Shown here: piece by piece, positions 10,019-20,899 of the stretch
Numbering within the stretch: the stretch's first letter is position 1
Layout of the letters: every line of letters begins with the position of its first letter
Assembly (NCBI GenBank): GCA_023935145.1
Contig: CM043699.1
Span: 68,957,138 to 69,021,137, forward strand
Direction of reading: 5' to 3'
Origin: Bretschneidera sinensis
Taxonomy: Eukaryota; Streptophyta; Magnoliopsida; Brassicales; Akaniaceae
Length of the DNA: 64,000 nucleotides
Made by a program: the position numbers and the translations under genes
The notes under the pieces: model-generated
What the model was told of the DNA's origin: nothing
Database searches by the model: none
What the model saw: only the letters and a program-made list of their open reading frames with translations

Positions 10019-11338
10019 ATGTCTAAGAGAATACGTGTTAAGACCATAGTTGCCAGACCTCATTCGCCCATAAGGCTTCGTTCCAAGAAGTCATCGGCAC
10101 CGGACACCAATGGCAAGGGGTGAGCTGGTTCCTTGAGCAAGAAGGCAAGGACCGAGCTCAATGAGTCCTTCTTCAACAACCCCACCACCAATAGAAAGTA
10201 TACCTCTGTCATTCGCCACAACAAAATCATTAAAGGTAGATTCGTCGATTTTGTTTCTATCCATCATGAAAATTTTGATATTTTACCAGCTTTTGAGGCT
10301 ATACACTTAACCCCCTCGTAAACATCCACCAAAAATGCTACCCACGCCTCATCCACCAGTTCTATGCCAACCTCGTCAAACCGAGTTCACTAGCCCTTCG
10401 ATTTAAGATCAAGGTCATGGGCATATAATTTGAAGTGAACACTGAGCTTTTGTTCAATCTACTAAGAATCCTCGTGGGAGGGGTCTAGTGGAGTATGGAT
10501 GGATGGCCAACCAATTTTGACTACAAGGAGGCATGCCATATTGTTAGGGGTGACCCTAACTATGTCTTTCGACCCACTACATTTCACTAATGTAGTGATA
10601 TACCCCTCGATTCAAAACTGTTGAACCTCATAGTGAGTTGGACCATCTACCACCCCTCGATTCAAAACTGTTGAACCTCATTGTGAGTTGGACCATCCAC
10701 TCGAGACTCGGGAATCAGGGCTATATGTCCAAAATTGACATAGTATTGGTTTGGTGTCTCAAAACTGGACACCATTTCAATATTTACCCCCTCTTACTAG
10801 CCAACATGATTAATAAGGAAGCAAGTGACTCTGGGTTTCTCCCATACGAGATGCTCATCACCCTGATCATCCAGAATTTTCATGTCCCCCTGCCTGCCTT
10901 GGAAGCCCATGATATCAGCCCCAAGGACATTATTAATATCTCTTTCCTAAAAAAGATGGGGTGCTTGATCCGGGATGGCATGATATACTCCAAAGCTAAG
11001 AAGAGCATCAAGATCGGTGATGACGACAGCAATGAGGAGAATGATGAGATGCCTGATGATGCAGATCCTCCCACTACCAGGGACACTGACCATAGTCCAC
11101 AGCATGCTAGACATGGTGTCTTTGGTACTGGTCAAGCTGGACATGACGACGTCCTACAGGCTATTGCGAGCCTCCAACTGTCTATCCAGTCGGTCTTCCA
11201 GAGCTTGAGATCTTTTGTCAACCAGAGCTTCTAGTTGGTGCGGACTGATATTGAGCACATACATCATGACATCAACACCCTCATGGATGATTTTGAGTTA
11301 TTTCGAGAGCGCTCGGAAGGCTCGTTGGTAGAGATTTG
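10019..11338 (+). pseudogene. Copia-1 third ORF (ORF3, env-position; plant transposon-protein-like)
   Basis: ATG at 10019 gives a basic N-terminus (MSKRIRVKTIVARPHSPIRL). The frame continues past an in-frame TGA (10121-10123) to KYTSVIRHNKIIKGRFVDF and a stop near 10321. A second open stretch, 10638-11234, holds LLNLIVSWTIHSRLG, a long LPYEMLITLIIQNFHVPLP-type segment and an acidic, glutamine-rich C-terminus; residual reading reaches about 11338. A 50-bp tandem duplication (10603-10702) breaks the frame. The middle resembles the ORF3 of Athila-like element D (pattern: initial I..N/H, then LP..xLL..I), as in the domain usually called putative plant transposon protein. The position matches the env-like ORF of SIRE/Maximus. 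No membrane segment or signal peptide is evident. Function is unknown. Confidence 0.6.
10603..10702 (+). repeat. 50-bp tandem duplication inside copia-1 ORF3
   Basis: CCCCTCGATTCAAAACTGTT starts at 10603 and again at 10653, and the whole 50-bp unit is repeated with about three differences. Since 50 is not a multiple of three, it shifts the ORF3 frame. Confidence 0.9.
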
Positions 11339-12030
11339 AGATCTCTTATGGGATAGCTCTAAATCTCTGGCTCGCTGAGTCTTTTTTTATATCATTTATT
11401 TATTTATATATAGCTCCATGGATATTTAGCACGAACATTTCTTTTCTGTACATACATTCATATGCTTGTACTCAATGTTTAGATAGATTCTATAAGCTTA
11501 TGATGTATGGATTATTATATATAATTGCGTATGTTTCACTCATTTATTTGTTAGCTCATATATATGTTTTACTTTTAAGCTATATGGTTACTTAGTTTGA
11601 GTACTTCTTGCTCATCTATATGCTTTAACAGTTCAAGCTTATGTTCAAACTTCTAATTCTTCCCGAGATGTCTTCCCAACTCCTGTTAATGCCTAGTTTT
11701 TGTATGAAAGTTTGTTTATGCCTTATCTTCATGCTTGTGGTCAATAAATTGCTTAGATTTTGAGTTTATACCCCATTTTCTGCTACTATCAAAATAGGGG
11801 AGAAAAAGAGAAAAATTTGTTGTAAAGCTTTTGTAAACTAAGATAGCATAAATTTAGGGGGAGCATTGCTCTGAATATGTTATCAAATGTAATGTAGTCT
11901 TGCATTACTTTGAATGCTTATAGGTTGGTTTTTATCAGAAAAACAGAGGAAGGTTTCCCCAAAATTTTCAAAAAAAACCAACACTTAGTTTAAAAACTGT
12001 TTTTTCTTTTCTTAGTTTTGTCATCATCGA
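11339..12030 (+). other. Copia-1 noncoding region between ORF3 and 3' LTR
   Basis: AT-rich 3' untranslated DNA. A tract AGGGGGAGCATT (11858-11869) resembles an additional polypurine tract, and the accepted tract lies at 12031-12042. No ORF is supportable. Confidence 0.6.
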
Positions 12031-12042
12031 AAATTGGGAGAT

Positions 12043-13196
12043 TTTTTACCCATATTTGATTTTAATAATGACAAAACACTACTTAAATGGCATTAACAAT
12101 TTTATCTAATTATTTAAGAGGTAAAAGCATTCAGTTCAGAAATAAGATGGTAGAACTCAACACGTTCAAACACCCAAAGAAGACAGAAGATCTAGAATAG
12201 GCACTAAAGTAATTAAATTAGTCTGTAAATCTCTAAATTCAATTATTTAGATTGATCTATTGTTCAATTTACAAAATACTATGACAAAACTATAATACAA
12301 AAAGTTTCAAAGTCAAAAATTGTTTTGGAACATGAAAACTATGTTGAAGTATAACCTAGTTGACTGGGTCTACATACTAGTTGACTTGGATATAGGACAA
12401 TAAGCTCCCAGTCAACTGGTACTAAGGACCCAGTCGATTAGTAACTTCACCCAGTCTACTAGTACTCTCCCTAATCCTAAAAGTGAACATTTTTCACTTA
12501 ACCCAGTCGACTGGTACAAAGACCCAGTCGACTGGTAATTAAAAAATATGACCGTTTAAGACCCGAGACTTGAGCATTATATGCCCCAAATCTACCAAGT
12601 CAGTGTCAAATGGATATATTGATTGAAAGCTATATAAACCCACTTCAATTAGCATTTAAACAAGGAAGATAGCATATTCAATTCATTATATAGCTCATTA
12701 ATTCTCAAAAGCTTTGAAAAATTCATTGTGAGCCATTCTTCAAGCTTATTATTGAAAGAGAGATATTATTCAGTTTTAAAAAGCATTCATTGTTATCTCT
12801 CTACCATTTAATTTACAATTAATATAATTTATTGTAAAGGGAAAGAGTTGGTGTAACTCTTAGAGTGTCTAGAGTTAAACACTTCGATTGTAACTTTCGT
12901 GAGGAAGAGATTATTGTAAGGTTTGTGCAACGCCCATAAAGTTTCTCGACTAACGATTAGTGAATTACTTCAAGGAGGTTTCTTGAAGAGAGTGGACATA
13001 GGATCGGAGAGATTCTGATATTGTCAAACCACTACAAACGGAGTTTATATTTTCTCTTCCTTAACTCCTTTATTTGCAAGTGTATCATTTGATTGTGTGC
13101 ATTGCTTATCAAACTGTTTTAAAAACTTGTAAGTTAATTACTAAAAAGTTTTTAAAACCCAATTTACCCCCTCTTGGGTTTGAACCTTGGTTTACA
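12043..13196 (+). repeat. Copia-1 3' LTR
   Basis: Preceded by the polypurine tract AAAATTGGGAGA (12030-12041). The left border is placed by comparison with copia-2's LTR, which starts TGTTGACC; here it has decayed. The right border is TTTACA at 13196, after which the sequence switches to minus-strand copia pol. It contains about seven copies of CCAGTCGACTGGTA (12355-12537) and a TATA box TATATAAA at 12631-12638, 94 bases beyond the array. The end (CCCCCTCTTGGGTTTGAACC) matches the complement of copia-2's LTR at 16779. The flanking five bases, CATAG (13197-13201), should be a target duplication whose partner lies outside the window. Confidence 0.88.
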
Positions 13197-14320
13197 CATA
13201 GCATTTATCCAATCAACATCTTTTTGGCCTCAACAAAAGTATTAGGTTCTATTCAAGATAAGTAAGCTACATAATTGCTAATATTTCTCATAGCAGATCG
13301 AATTCTTACCCCTTGTGAAGGATCACCAATCACTTGATCGATTGGGTGATAATTCACATACTTCAAATATTTGGGAAGTCCATTTCCTTATTGACTTGTA
13401 GAAGGTTGATCAAGACTGGGAGCATCTACCTATTGATTTGTTTGGAGTTGACTTTCATTAGGGTCAAAAATAGGAGTAGTGGCATCCACTTTTGGAATAA
13501 AATCTACATCATCATCAAGAGAGACTATTCTACTACTAATTGGGTTAGATTCATCAAATGCTACATGTAAAGATTCTTCAACCACTAGAGTTATTTTATT
13601 AAAGACTCTATAAGCTTTACCAGAGATTGAGTATCCTAAGAATACCCCTTCATCGGTCTTAAAGTCAAATTTACCTAAATTAGTTTTATTGTTATTTTGG
13701 AAGAAATACTTGCAACCGAAATGACAAAAATAAGAGATATTAGGCTTTATACCTTTCTATAGTTTATATGGAGCCTTGTCAAGCATATGCCTAATTTATA
13801 CTCTATTTATAATATAGAAAGAAGTATTTACAGTTTCTGCCCAAAAGTATTTTGGTAAACTATTTTCACAAAGCATAGTTCTTGCAAATTCTTCTAGAAC
13901 TCTATTTTTCCTCTCAACAACACCATTTTTTTGAGGAGTTCTAAGGCCTAAAAAATTGTGATCAATTCCATTTTCGTCACAAAATTTTGAACAACTTTGG
14001 TTTTCAAATTCTTTTCCATGATCACTTTTAATGCTTGAAATAGAAGTTTCTTTTTCATTTTGAACCTTCTTGCAAATGTTTACAAAGCTTTTATAGGATT
14101 AATCCTTGCAAAAAATAATAATAACAAAGGTATATCTTGAATAATCATCAACAATAACAAGTGCATATTGATGGCCACCTGGACTAATAGTGCTTGTTAG
14201 ACCAAAAAAGTCTATATGTAAAAGCTCTAATGGTCTAGAAGTTGAAATCACATATTTGGATTTAAAAGAAACTCTTATTTGTTTTCCCTTTTGACAAGCA
14301 TCACAAACTGTCTTTTTCAA
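13197..14320 (-). pseudogene. Copia-2 integrase and start of RT (degenerate)
   Basis: From 14320 down: CDACQKGKQIRVSFKSK (end of the zinc-binding region), IVDDYSRYTFV (first catalytic Asp), SSIKSDHGKEFENQ (second Asp), NGVVERKNRVLEEFARTML (Glu), FGCKYF and EGVFLGYS. A linker and the block NYVAYLS..EPNTFVEAKK follow, ending at copia-1's border. The same residues occur on the plus strand at 22-1060 in copia-1, so the two are close relatives in opposite orientation. Stops and frame changes are scattered (for example at 14100, 13780 and 13430). Confidence 0.88.
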
Positions 14321-14830
14321 ACTTGATTTTGGAAAGACTAATAACTAAATCTTTTATTGAAAGAATTTTAATTATATCCATGTTCACATGTCCAAGCCTT
14401 CTATGCCATAGCCATAGGTTTTCACTAAAAGTGGAGAAACATTTTTCATTTTCGGAAGGTAAAGATTTTAAATCAACTAAGTAGATATTATCATGCTGTC
14501 GGCCAACAAACTTAATCTTGTTACTCTTTATGTCTATTACAAAACAATGAGAGGATTCAAATATGACTTTGTTGCCTTTTTTCATATAATTGACTAATGT
14601 TAAGTAAATTTGGCTTAAGGTTTGCACATATAAGAGATGGTCAATAGTTCAAGAATCTTTACCCACTTTTCCATGCTTGATAATCTTTATCTTTGTGTTA
14701 TCACCAATTGTAACATGTCCGCCATCCTTCAGAATTAACTCCTTGAATACATTTTGATCATCGATCATGTGCTATGAGTATCCATTATCAAGGTACTAAT
14801 AGTCACATTTTTCTTTTATGTGGAGACATA
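14301..14830 (-). pseudogene. Copia-2 protease end and GAG-pre-integrase region
   Basis: Around 14800-14760 the frame reads YLDNGYS.HMIDDQNVF, a decayed copy of the copia protease active site (usually LDSGCSRHM). Below it, 14627-14301 reads GRQHDNIYLVDL, LWLWHRRLGHVNMDIIKIL and SLCDACQKGK, which is the GAG-pre-integrase zinc-binding domain (HRRLGH..., then CxxC). Protease would cut the gag-pol polyprotein and the zinc region is the N-terminal part of integrase. Confidence 0.85.
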
Positions 14831-16410
14831 TCTACATTATATATGGATACACAATAGCACTCATAAGTACCCAAAATTTCTTTGGTCCTTCGAGGTTAGT
14901 CTTAGAAAATATGGCTCTTTTATGGACCTATATTTTCTTAACATTATAAAGTGCTTTATAATTATAGACATGTTAATGATGCATGATCCTAGGATGATAG
15001 TCATAAAATTTTTTAGGATGTCTTGAATATGTATGACTATTATTCCTTTGATAAGCATTCCTAGGATACATATTTCTAGAATAGGTGTATCTCTAGGATA
15101 TGCATGATAGTTATTTCTAGGATATGCATTCCTAGCATGTGCATTTCTTGAATATGTATTTCTAGCCTTTGTATTTCTAGGATGAGCATACATATGTGCA
15201 TAGTATTTCTAGGATTTCTATCTATAGCATATGCATTTGAATTGAAATTTGCATTCTTAGGCTTACTAGAATTTTTAAAGGAAAACTCTTAACATTGCTA
15301 AAAGCCTTAGAAATGGAGGGTTCATCCACACATGTTGCTTTCACAAAGGAAGTCGCTTTTGATTTTTGTTTGCTTAATGGAGAATAACCCAAACTGGATT
15401 TTTCTCCATTCATTCTTTGGCAAGATAACACTTTACCTAGTTTTTCATTTCCAAGAATAAGCCTAGATTTAGTGTTATCTAACTCCACTTTATTTTTCAA
15501 ATCATCATTTTCATTTTTAAAGAAATCTTGTGATGAGTTATATAGCATTAAAGATAGTTTTTTTTTCTTCTTTTAGAGTTTTCGTCTCTTTAGAGAGAGA
15601 TGAGACTTCCTTCTTGAGAGAAATATTTCTAGAATCAAACTTCTTCAATTCTTCATGATTTCATTTATTACCTCAATTAATTCTTCACTTCTACTAACAA
15701 TATTATCATTATTATTAGTGGGGGAAGAATTTGTTACCTCATCTTCATCATCAATTGCCATTAAGCAAAGATTGGCAATTTCTTCATATCCGATGTCATT
15801 ATCCGAAAGTTCTTCTTCTTCGTCATTATCCAAAAGTTTTCTTGCAACCATAACACAAAATAGGTTCCCTTTTTGGAGCGGAATCCTTTGTGTAAGTTTT
15901 CTTGCTTTTCTTCAAGAGCCTATGAAATCTTTTGGTGATGAGTGCCATCTCACCATCTTCTTCACTACTATCATTTTATTCTTCTTTTTCTTTCACTTTT
16001 TTGCTTGTGGAAGCTTTGAGAGCAATCTTTTTCCTTTTCTTCATCTCATCATTATCAACACCGAAATTCATTTCCTCCATCTTGTAAGTCAATAATGACC
16101 CGAGAAGGGTTTCGACATCAAGGTTGTCGAGATATTTGGCCTCCATTATGGTCGTCTTCTTTACTTTCCAAGTTGATGGCAAAGATCTTAAAATCTTCTT
16201 TGTTAACTCAAACTCCTCAATGTTCCTACCAAGAAGCTTTAAACCAGTAACAATAGTAGTGAAACTGGAGTGCATTTCAAAAACGGTTTCATAAGGAGAC
16301 ATTTTAAAATAATCATACTCGGACACTAGCAAATAAATTTTTGATCTTTTAACCTCACTAGTGCCCTTATAAGTAATTTGAAGTTTGTCCCCTTTTTTTA
16401 GCTGAAGCAC
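14831..16410 (-). pseudogene. Copia-2 gag (UBN2-type, broken)
   Basis: Best preserved at 16410-15976: LQITYKGTSEVKRSKIYLL, YDYFKMSPYETVFEM and LRSLPSTWKVKKTTIMEAK are hallmarks of copia gag. A charged Asp/Glu segment with IANLCLMA (15851-15645) and a coiled, lysine-rich part with KVLSCQRM and SLGYSPLSKQ (15548-15222) follow in shifted frames. At 15193-15060 is an unusual Asn/Arg/Tyr repeat (PRNTKARNTYSRNAHARN) built on repeats of TATTCCTAGAAT-like sequence. No intact CCHC knuckle is seen. Confidence 0.82.
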
Positions 16411-16762
16411 ATGTTGAAATTTTATTATATTAATTTATATCTAATGAACAATATAACATACTATTAGCTCTACTATTTAGAGACATCGTTATACAATTCT
16501 CTTCATCAAACTCCATTTTGAGCTTAGGCATTGGACGAACGATCTCTCTAGTAGTTATATCCTTAGTAAGAATTCTAGGTCCTTATTCAATGATTCTCCA
16601 CAAATTATAATCTTGTTCTTTAAAAAATATTTTCATTATATTTTTTCAATAATTATAATTTGTTCCATTGAATAAAGGAGGTCTAGTATATGAATGACAT
16701 TCGGTATAACTATTTGAAGCCATATGATCAACTTAAGGAATTTAAACTTGAAATTGAGTACG
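16411..16762 (-). other. Copia-2 leader and lost gag N-terminus
   Basis: AT-rich DNA between the primer site and recognisable gag. It probably holds the leader and the decayed first part of gag. No motif is supportable. Confidence 0.5.
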
Positions 16763-16777
16763 TGGCTCTAATACCAA
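16763..16777 (-). other. Copia-2 primer binding site (initiator tRNA-Met)
   Basis: The plus strand TGGCTCTAATACCAA gives a minus strand TTGGTATTAGAGCCA, one change from the usual plant copia site complementary to initiator tRNA-Met. It lies one base from the LTR end. Confidence 0.85.
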
Positions 16778-16778
16778 T

Positions 16779-17374
16779 TGTAAACCAAGGTGCAAACCCA
16801 AGATGGGGGTGAATTGGGTTTTGAAAACTTTTTAAAATTAAAAAAAAAGTTTAGCAATTTAATTAATTAAAGCAAACAACAAATAAATTGATGAAAATTA
16901 AAGGAGTAAAGAAAGAGAATATACAAACTCTGTTTATAGTGGTTCGAAAATATCAGAATCACTCCGACCATATATCCACTCTCTTCAAAGAACCTCCTTG
17001 AAGTAATCCACTAATGATAGTCAAGCAACTTCACGAGTGTTGCCCAAACCTTACAATAATCTCTTTATAAGGAAGTTCATAAGGAAGTATTTAATGCTTA
17101 AACACTCTAAGAGTTACACCAACTCTTTCTCTTTACAATGATTAGAATTGATTGTAAAAGGAAAACAAGAGAGTTAGCAATAAATGCTTTACGAGATGAA
17201 TACTATCTCTCTTCCAAAAACAAAGCTTAGAGAATGGCTCACAAGTAATTTTTGAAAGCTTTTCAGAGTATTAATGAGCTATAGGAGAAAAGTGTTCTTG
17301 CTTGTTAGAAATACTCATTAATGAGGGGTTTTATAATCTTGGCTTCATATGCCTATTAGACACAAGTTGGGATG
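16779..17374 (-). repeat. Copia-2 5' LTR, R/U5 part, interrupted by element B
   Basis: Begins TGTAAACC on the plus strand, the complement of the LTR 3' end. A minus-strand TATA box (complement of TTTTATA, 17329-17335) lies only 39 bases from the point where element B enters. The rest of this LTR resumes at 24974. Confidence 0.88.
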
Positions 17375-18659
17375 TGTTGGAGCGATTATCTACCTAAATA
17401 AATATGCAAATAACCGTCCGAGTTTTACTTGCAAGTGCACAAGGTCTGTGGTAGCATAGTGTGCAAGTGCGAGATCATTTCCACAGGGATTGGTAAATTT
17501 TGTTTTAGAATTAGTTTCTTCAAGTTTTAAAAGAGAAATAACAGTTTGATTGTGAGTAAATAACAACAATAGGAACATAGGACTACGATATCCGCCCTAA
17601 TTATACTTTCCCACTAAGTAAAGCTTCAATGCTCTAGCCTTATCATGAATATCTAATGGTTGCCAACCTAAGGGCTTGGTCCACACCTTAGGCTATTGAT
17701 CTCCCTATGCAACGAGTTAGGCATGGTGTATACTCTAACTCTTTTCTCTCTTAAGGGATTCAGCATGGGTGTATACTGAGTTGTTCCTTAAGAGAGTATG
17801 AGGGCTGTGGAGATCGGCAACCACACGGGACCTAGGGCTTGGTCCGCTCTCGGTTTCCCATGTTGATTAACCCGGGAATCCGGTGTGGATATCCCTTGTT
17901 ACTAATGTCGAACCTAGGACTCGGTCATCCAAATTGATTCGACTAACTTATTCATACCATATGCATACGTTGATCAGGCACATACATATGAGGAATGTAA
18001 ATACAAATATGTATTAGTCAAGTTAAATATTCTAACAAGGCTATAGCAAAGATAATCAATGAATGAACATGTGGAAAAGCATAACTAGGGCTTCAATCGA
18101 GCCCTATAAGAGTTTAGTTACACATGCTAAATAAACAAATCATTCTAAACATAATGAAATAAAAACAGAAAACTATAACCGAAGAAGACTCGGGAGATGA
18201 GTCGTCAATTCCTCTCCTAAGCTCTCTACTCCGAATCTAGAACAAAAGGTCCGGTTTATATGTTTTACAGGGCTATTTATAGGGTCCTCTTGGTGTCCCG
18301 AAACCCTAATTCCTTTTTAGAGTCAGAAGACTTCTTTCCATATCTGGTTCTGTCGCCTCTGGAGTGATTGTGCTCGAGCGTATGCGAGATGCACTCGAGC
18401 GCAAGTGTGCGCTTGATCCTTCTTCAAGTGCACTCGTGCTCTTGTGCGCTTGATCTCAATGGGGTGCGCGCGAGCGCAATTTGCTGGATGATAGATCTTG
18501 ACTTTTGCTTCTAAAAGCTCCAAATTATCATCTTTTGTCCAAGTCTTGTGAAAAACACATAAAACACGAAAGTGAAGTAGAATTCATAGAAATAGATAAA
18601 TAAAGAGAATAACAAGTGTAAATTAAGGGACTTAAATATGATTATTTAAGCACTTAACA
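17375..18659 (-). repeat. Element B 3' LTR (left copy)
   Basis: 1285 bp. The minus-strand TATA box TATAAATA is the complement of 18274-18281. Upstream of it (18360-18482) is an array of GCGCTCGAGCGCA-type palindromes. The U5 block with TTTCCACAGGGATTGG lies at 17480-17495. Confidence 0.92.
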
Positions 18660-20085
18660 CACCTCCAAACTTACATATTGCTAGTCCCTTAGCAATAGAA
18701 AATTAAAGACTATGTTAGAACAAAATTTAAAGATAAATTCATTTTCATGATATTCAAAAATCTGGGTTGTGCATAAAACTATGATAACCGTTCATGAGTA
18801 AGCTTAAAATAAAAACACATTTTTGTATTGAAAAAGGATTTTCAAAAGCTCGTGTTACTTACCTAAGGCTGGCCTAAGGCATCACAAGTTTGATTCATGT
18901 GTGATGAATTAGCACATATAAGATGGGGCTTCCACATAATTTTAGTGTATAGGGTTTCGATGCCCAAACCTCTATCGAATTCCTTATCAATGAGAACAAA
19001 AATTGCATAATACTTGCTTTTTTTTCTTTTTCTTTTTATCATGCGATCTTTACCACGTTGAGTTCCATCGAGCTTTCTATTTAACCCTTATAACGAGTGT
19101 TTAGCCAATGACTCCTAAACTAAATGGTTTTAGGGCATTAGGTGTAAAGAAACCCCTAAGGACTTACTAACTCGAATCAAAAAGGCTACGAAACTAACAG
19201 GTTTTAATGCTTCTAAATGAAATTCCCACATTTTGACGTGAACACTCAATGCTTACTGAGGCAAGAAGGCCAGTTACTTAGTGAAATTTTTTATTATGAT
19301 CATTAAAGGCTTACTTCCCACCTTTTGACGTGAACACTCAATGCTTACTGAGGTAAGAGGCCCAATTACTCAGTGGGAAGTTTTTACTGATCATTAGAAG
19401 CTTTTTAATCACTTTTTGCATGATGAACATTTTTCTTTATTTTTCTTATGCCAAAGTGTTTTTTTCAACAAGTCCTCCGATTACAGTTAGGTTATGGAAA
19501 CATATATAAAAGAATTATGTGTCATACCCCACACAAATGCGTGTTAAATGTGCTTGTGCAAATTTGGATCAAACTTGTGAATTCTTTGGTGCCTTGAGAT
19601 AGGTAACTAACTTTGTAAAATTCCTAATACAAGACTATGTGTTCTAGTTTTCAAGCTTACTAATGAAATGTTATCAAAATTTTAAATCAACCAACATTTT
19701 TGTTACCAAATGAACATGCATTTATCTTTTCTAAAAAAAAAAAAAAAAATAGGACTTAGTGTGTGCATGTGTTTCAAGTGTGTGTGTAATAGTATCTCTC
19801 ACTACCCCCAAACTTAAAATACACATTGTCCCCAATGTGTGTGTGGTATGGAAAGATCTAACTTGGGAGATGGAGAACTAGGTTGCTTGCTTGATTGCTT
19901 GTACACGCTCCCATACTTGAACTGGATGCACGCACTAAGTACCTGACAAAGAAAAAGAAATGTTGTTCCGAAAAACAAGAAATATAATAAATATAAATAG
20001 AAACAAAAGAAAAGTACTAAAATAAAAAGGATATGTCTGGGGTGCCTCCCATGAGCGCTAAGTTTTACATCTTCAGCCAGACAGG
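18660..20085 (-). other. Element B 3' noncoding region: polypurine-like tracts, tandem repeat, hairpins
   Basis: Contains three CCCAAACTT-type tracts (18662, 19804 and a weaker one near 19903), whose complements are polypurine-like. A 93-bp direct repeat is present twice (about 19222-19303 and 19315-19397), each with TTTTGACGTGAACACTCA and a potential ACTGAG/CTCAGT stem. Hairpin SL3 (ACACATTG-TCCC-CAATGTGT) is at 19821-19840, SL2 at 20038-20051 and SL1 at 20068-20083. No ORF is supportable. Confidence 0.78.
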
Positions 20086-20256
20086 GTATCCTCTCACTGC
20101 TGATCATCTGTGATTGTGCTCGATTGCATGAGAGGTAGTGCACTCGATCACCAATACCAAGTAGTCGATCGCACTTGGTCAGGCAATAGGTTGAACAATT
20201 GGCACACAACAAACACTCCAAGCTATGGAAAAACCTATGAGCTCGCTCCTATCCTC
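20086..20256 (-). other. Element B remnant of ORF3 locus
   Basis: The short stretch between SL1 and the intron acceptor. The sequence matches D up to D's ORF3 stop region (CTCTCACTGCTGATCAT) and then jumps to D's exon-2 leader with its GATCGCA motifs. Essentially the whole ORF3 coding part is therefore deleted. Confidence 0.7.
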
Positions 20257-20376
20257 CTGCAAGCATGAAATAGAATAGCTAATTACACAAGATAAATGGA
20301 TAATACGAGAAAAATATAAATGAAAACCCATGTGTGCTGGTGTGCAAGTAAAATAGAACAAAATTGGTTTTCATAC
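20257..20376 (-). other. Element B putative intron in ORF3 leader
   Basis: On the minus strand the donor is CACG|GTATGA at 20376 and the acceptor is CTTGCAG|GAGG at 20257, enclosing 120 AT-rich bases. D has a matching pair at the equivalent place (TTTGCAG|GAGG). Splicing is inferred. Confidence 0.5.
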
Positions 20377-20571
20377 CGTGGGGGGTTAGGAGAAATTCAG
20401 GGGAGGGTGGTCGTGCTTGTGGAAGGGTGATGTATGGTGGTAGGTGGTGATTGTGATGGAAGGTCAGTGGTTTGGAGGCAGTTACCATGCAAGATTAGGG
20501 CAAGAGGAGGCTAAGTGCGATAGTGAGAGTGAGAGTTGTGCTAGAGCATAAATGAGGGGAAAAAGGGAAAC

Positions 20572-20745
20572 TATTTATAATAGGCACATGCCCTCTCAGC
20601 CTCGAGTGCTCTCGAGCGCATTTGTAAAGTGCGCTCGATCACATGATGTGCAAGTGCGTAGGGTAATGTGTTCATGCGCACTGGGGTGTGGGGGATGTGC
20701 ACTCGAGCCTAATGATTGGTGTGCTCGAGTGCAATGCAGTATGCA
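20572..20745 (-). promoter_or_regulatory. Element B internal promoter-like array and TATA box
   Basis: Minus-strand TATAAATA (complement of 20572-20579), with about six copies of GTGCGCTCGAGCGCA-type motifs immediately upstream (20592-20740). The same motif and TATA octamer occur in the element's own LTRs. In D the equivalent site precedes ORF3. Here the ORF3 it would serve is deleted, but the promoter-like sequence remains. Confidence 0.55.
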
Positions 20746-20899
20746 CAGCGTATTTAAAACTTTACCAAAAACAAATTTAGAACGATATATTTATACTGTA
20801 TTTTAGTGGCATTCAGTACCACTAACCTTGATAGAGGCACTTGAGCTATATGTTATGCAAGTGGAATTTGCTTAAGTGCTCTTTATAGTAACTTCAAGG

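Larger units (their letters stand above)
1..13196 (+). mobile_element. Copia-1: Ty1/copia (SIRE/Maximus-like), 5' part outside window, with nested insertions
   Basis: Plus-strand copia element entering from before base 1. Order seen: integrase core, RT, RNase H, a third ORF after pol, a polypurine tract and a 3' LTR ending at 13196. Integrase before RT is the Ty1/copia order, and an extra ORF downstream of pol is characteristic of SIRE/Maximus. Element A interrupts RT (1152-7769) and a TRIM-like piece interrupts RNase H (about 9024-9207). Past 13196 the sequence becomes minus-strand copia pol, so copia-1 lies inside copia-2. Stops and frameshifts show it is dead. The lineage call rests on domain order and motif look, not on a tree. 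Confidence 0.88.

Noticed and set aside
13197..13201. Target duplication of copia-1 (CATAG)
   Set aside because: The left partner lies outside the window, so it cannot be tested here.
15655..16095. Plus-strand 146-codon hydrophobic frame
   Set aside because: Antisense to copia-2 gag, whose motifs are recognisable on the minus strand.
20179..20488. Overlapping minus-strand frames in element B near 20200-20490
   Set aside because: They cover the putative leader intron and flanking leader and show no similarity to any element protein.
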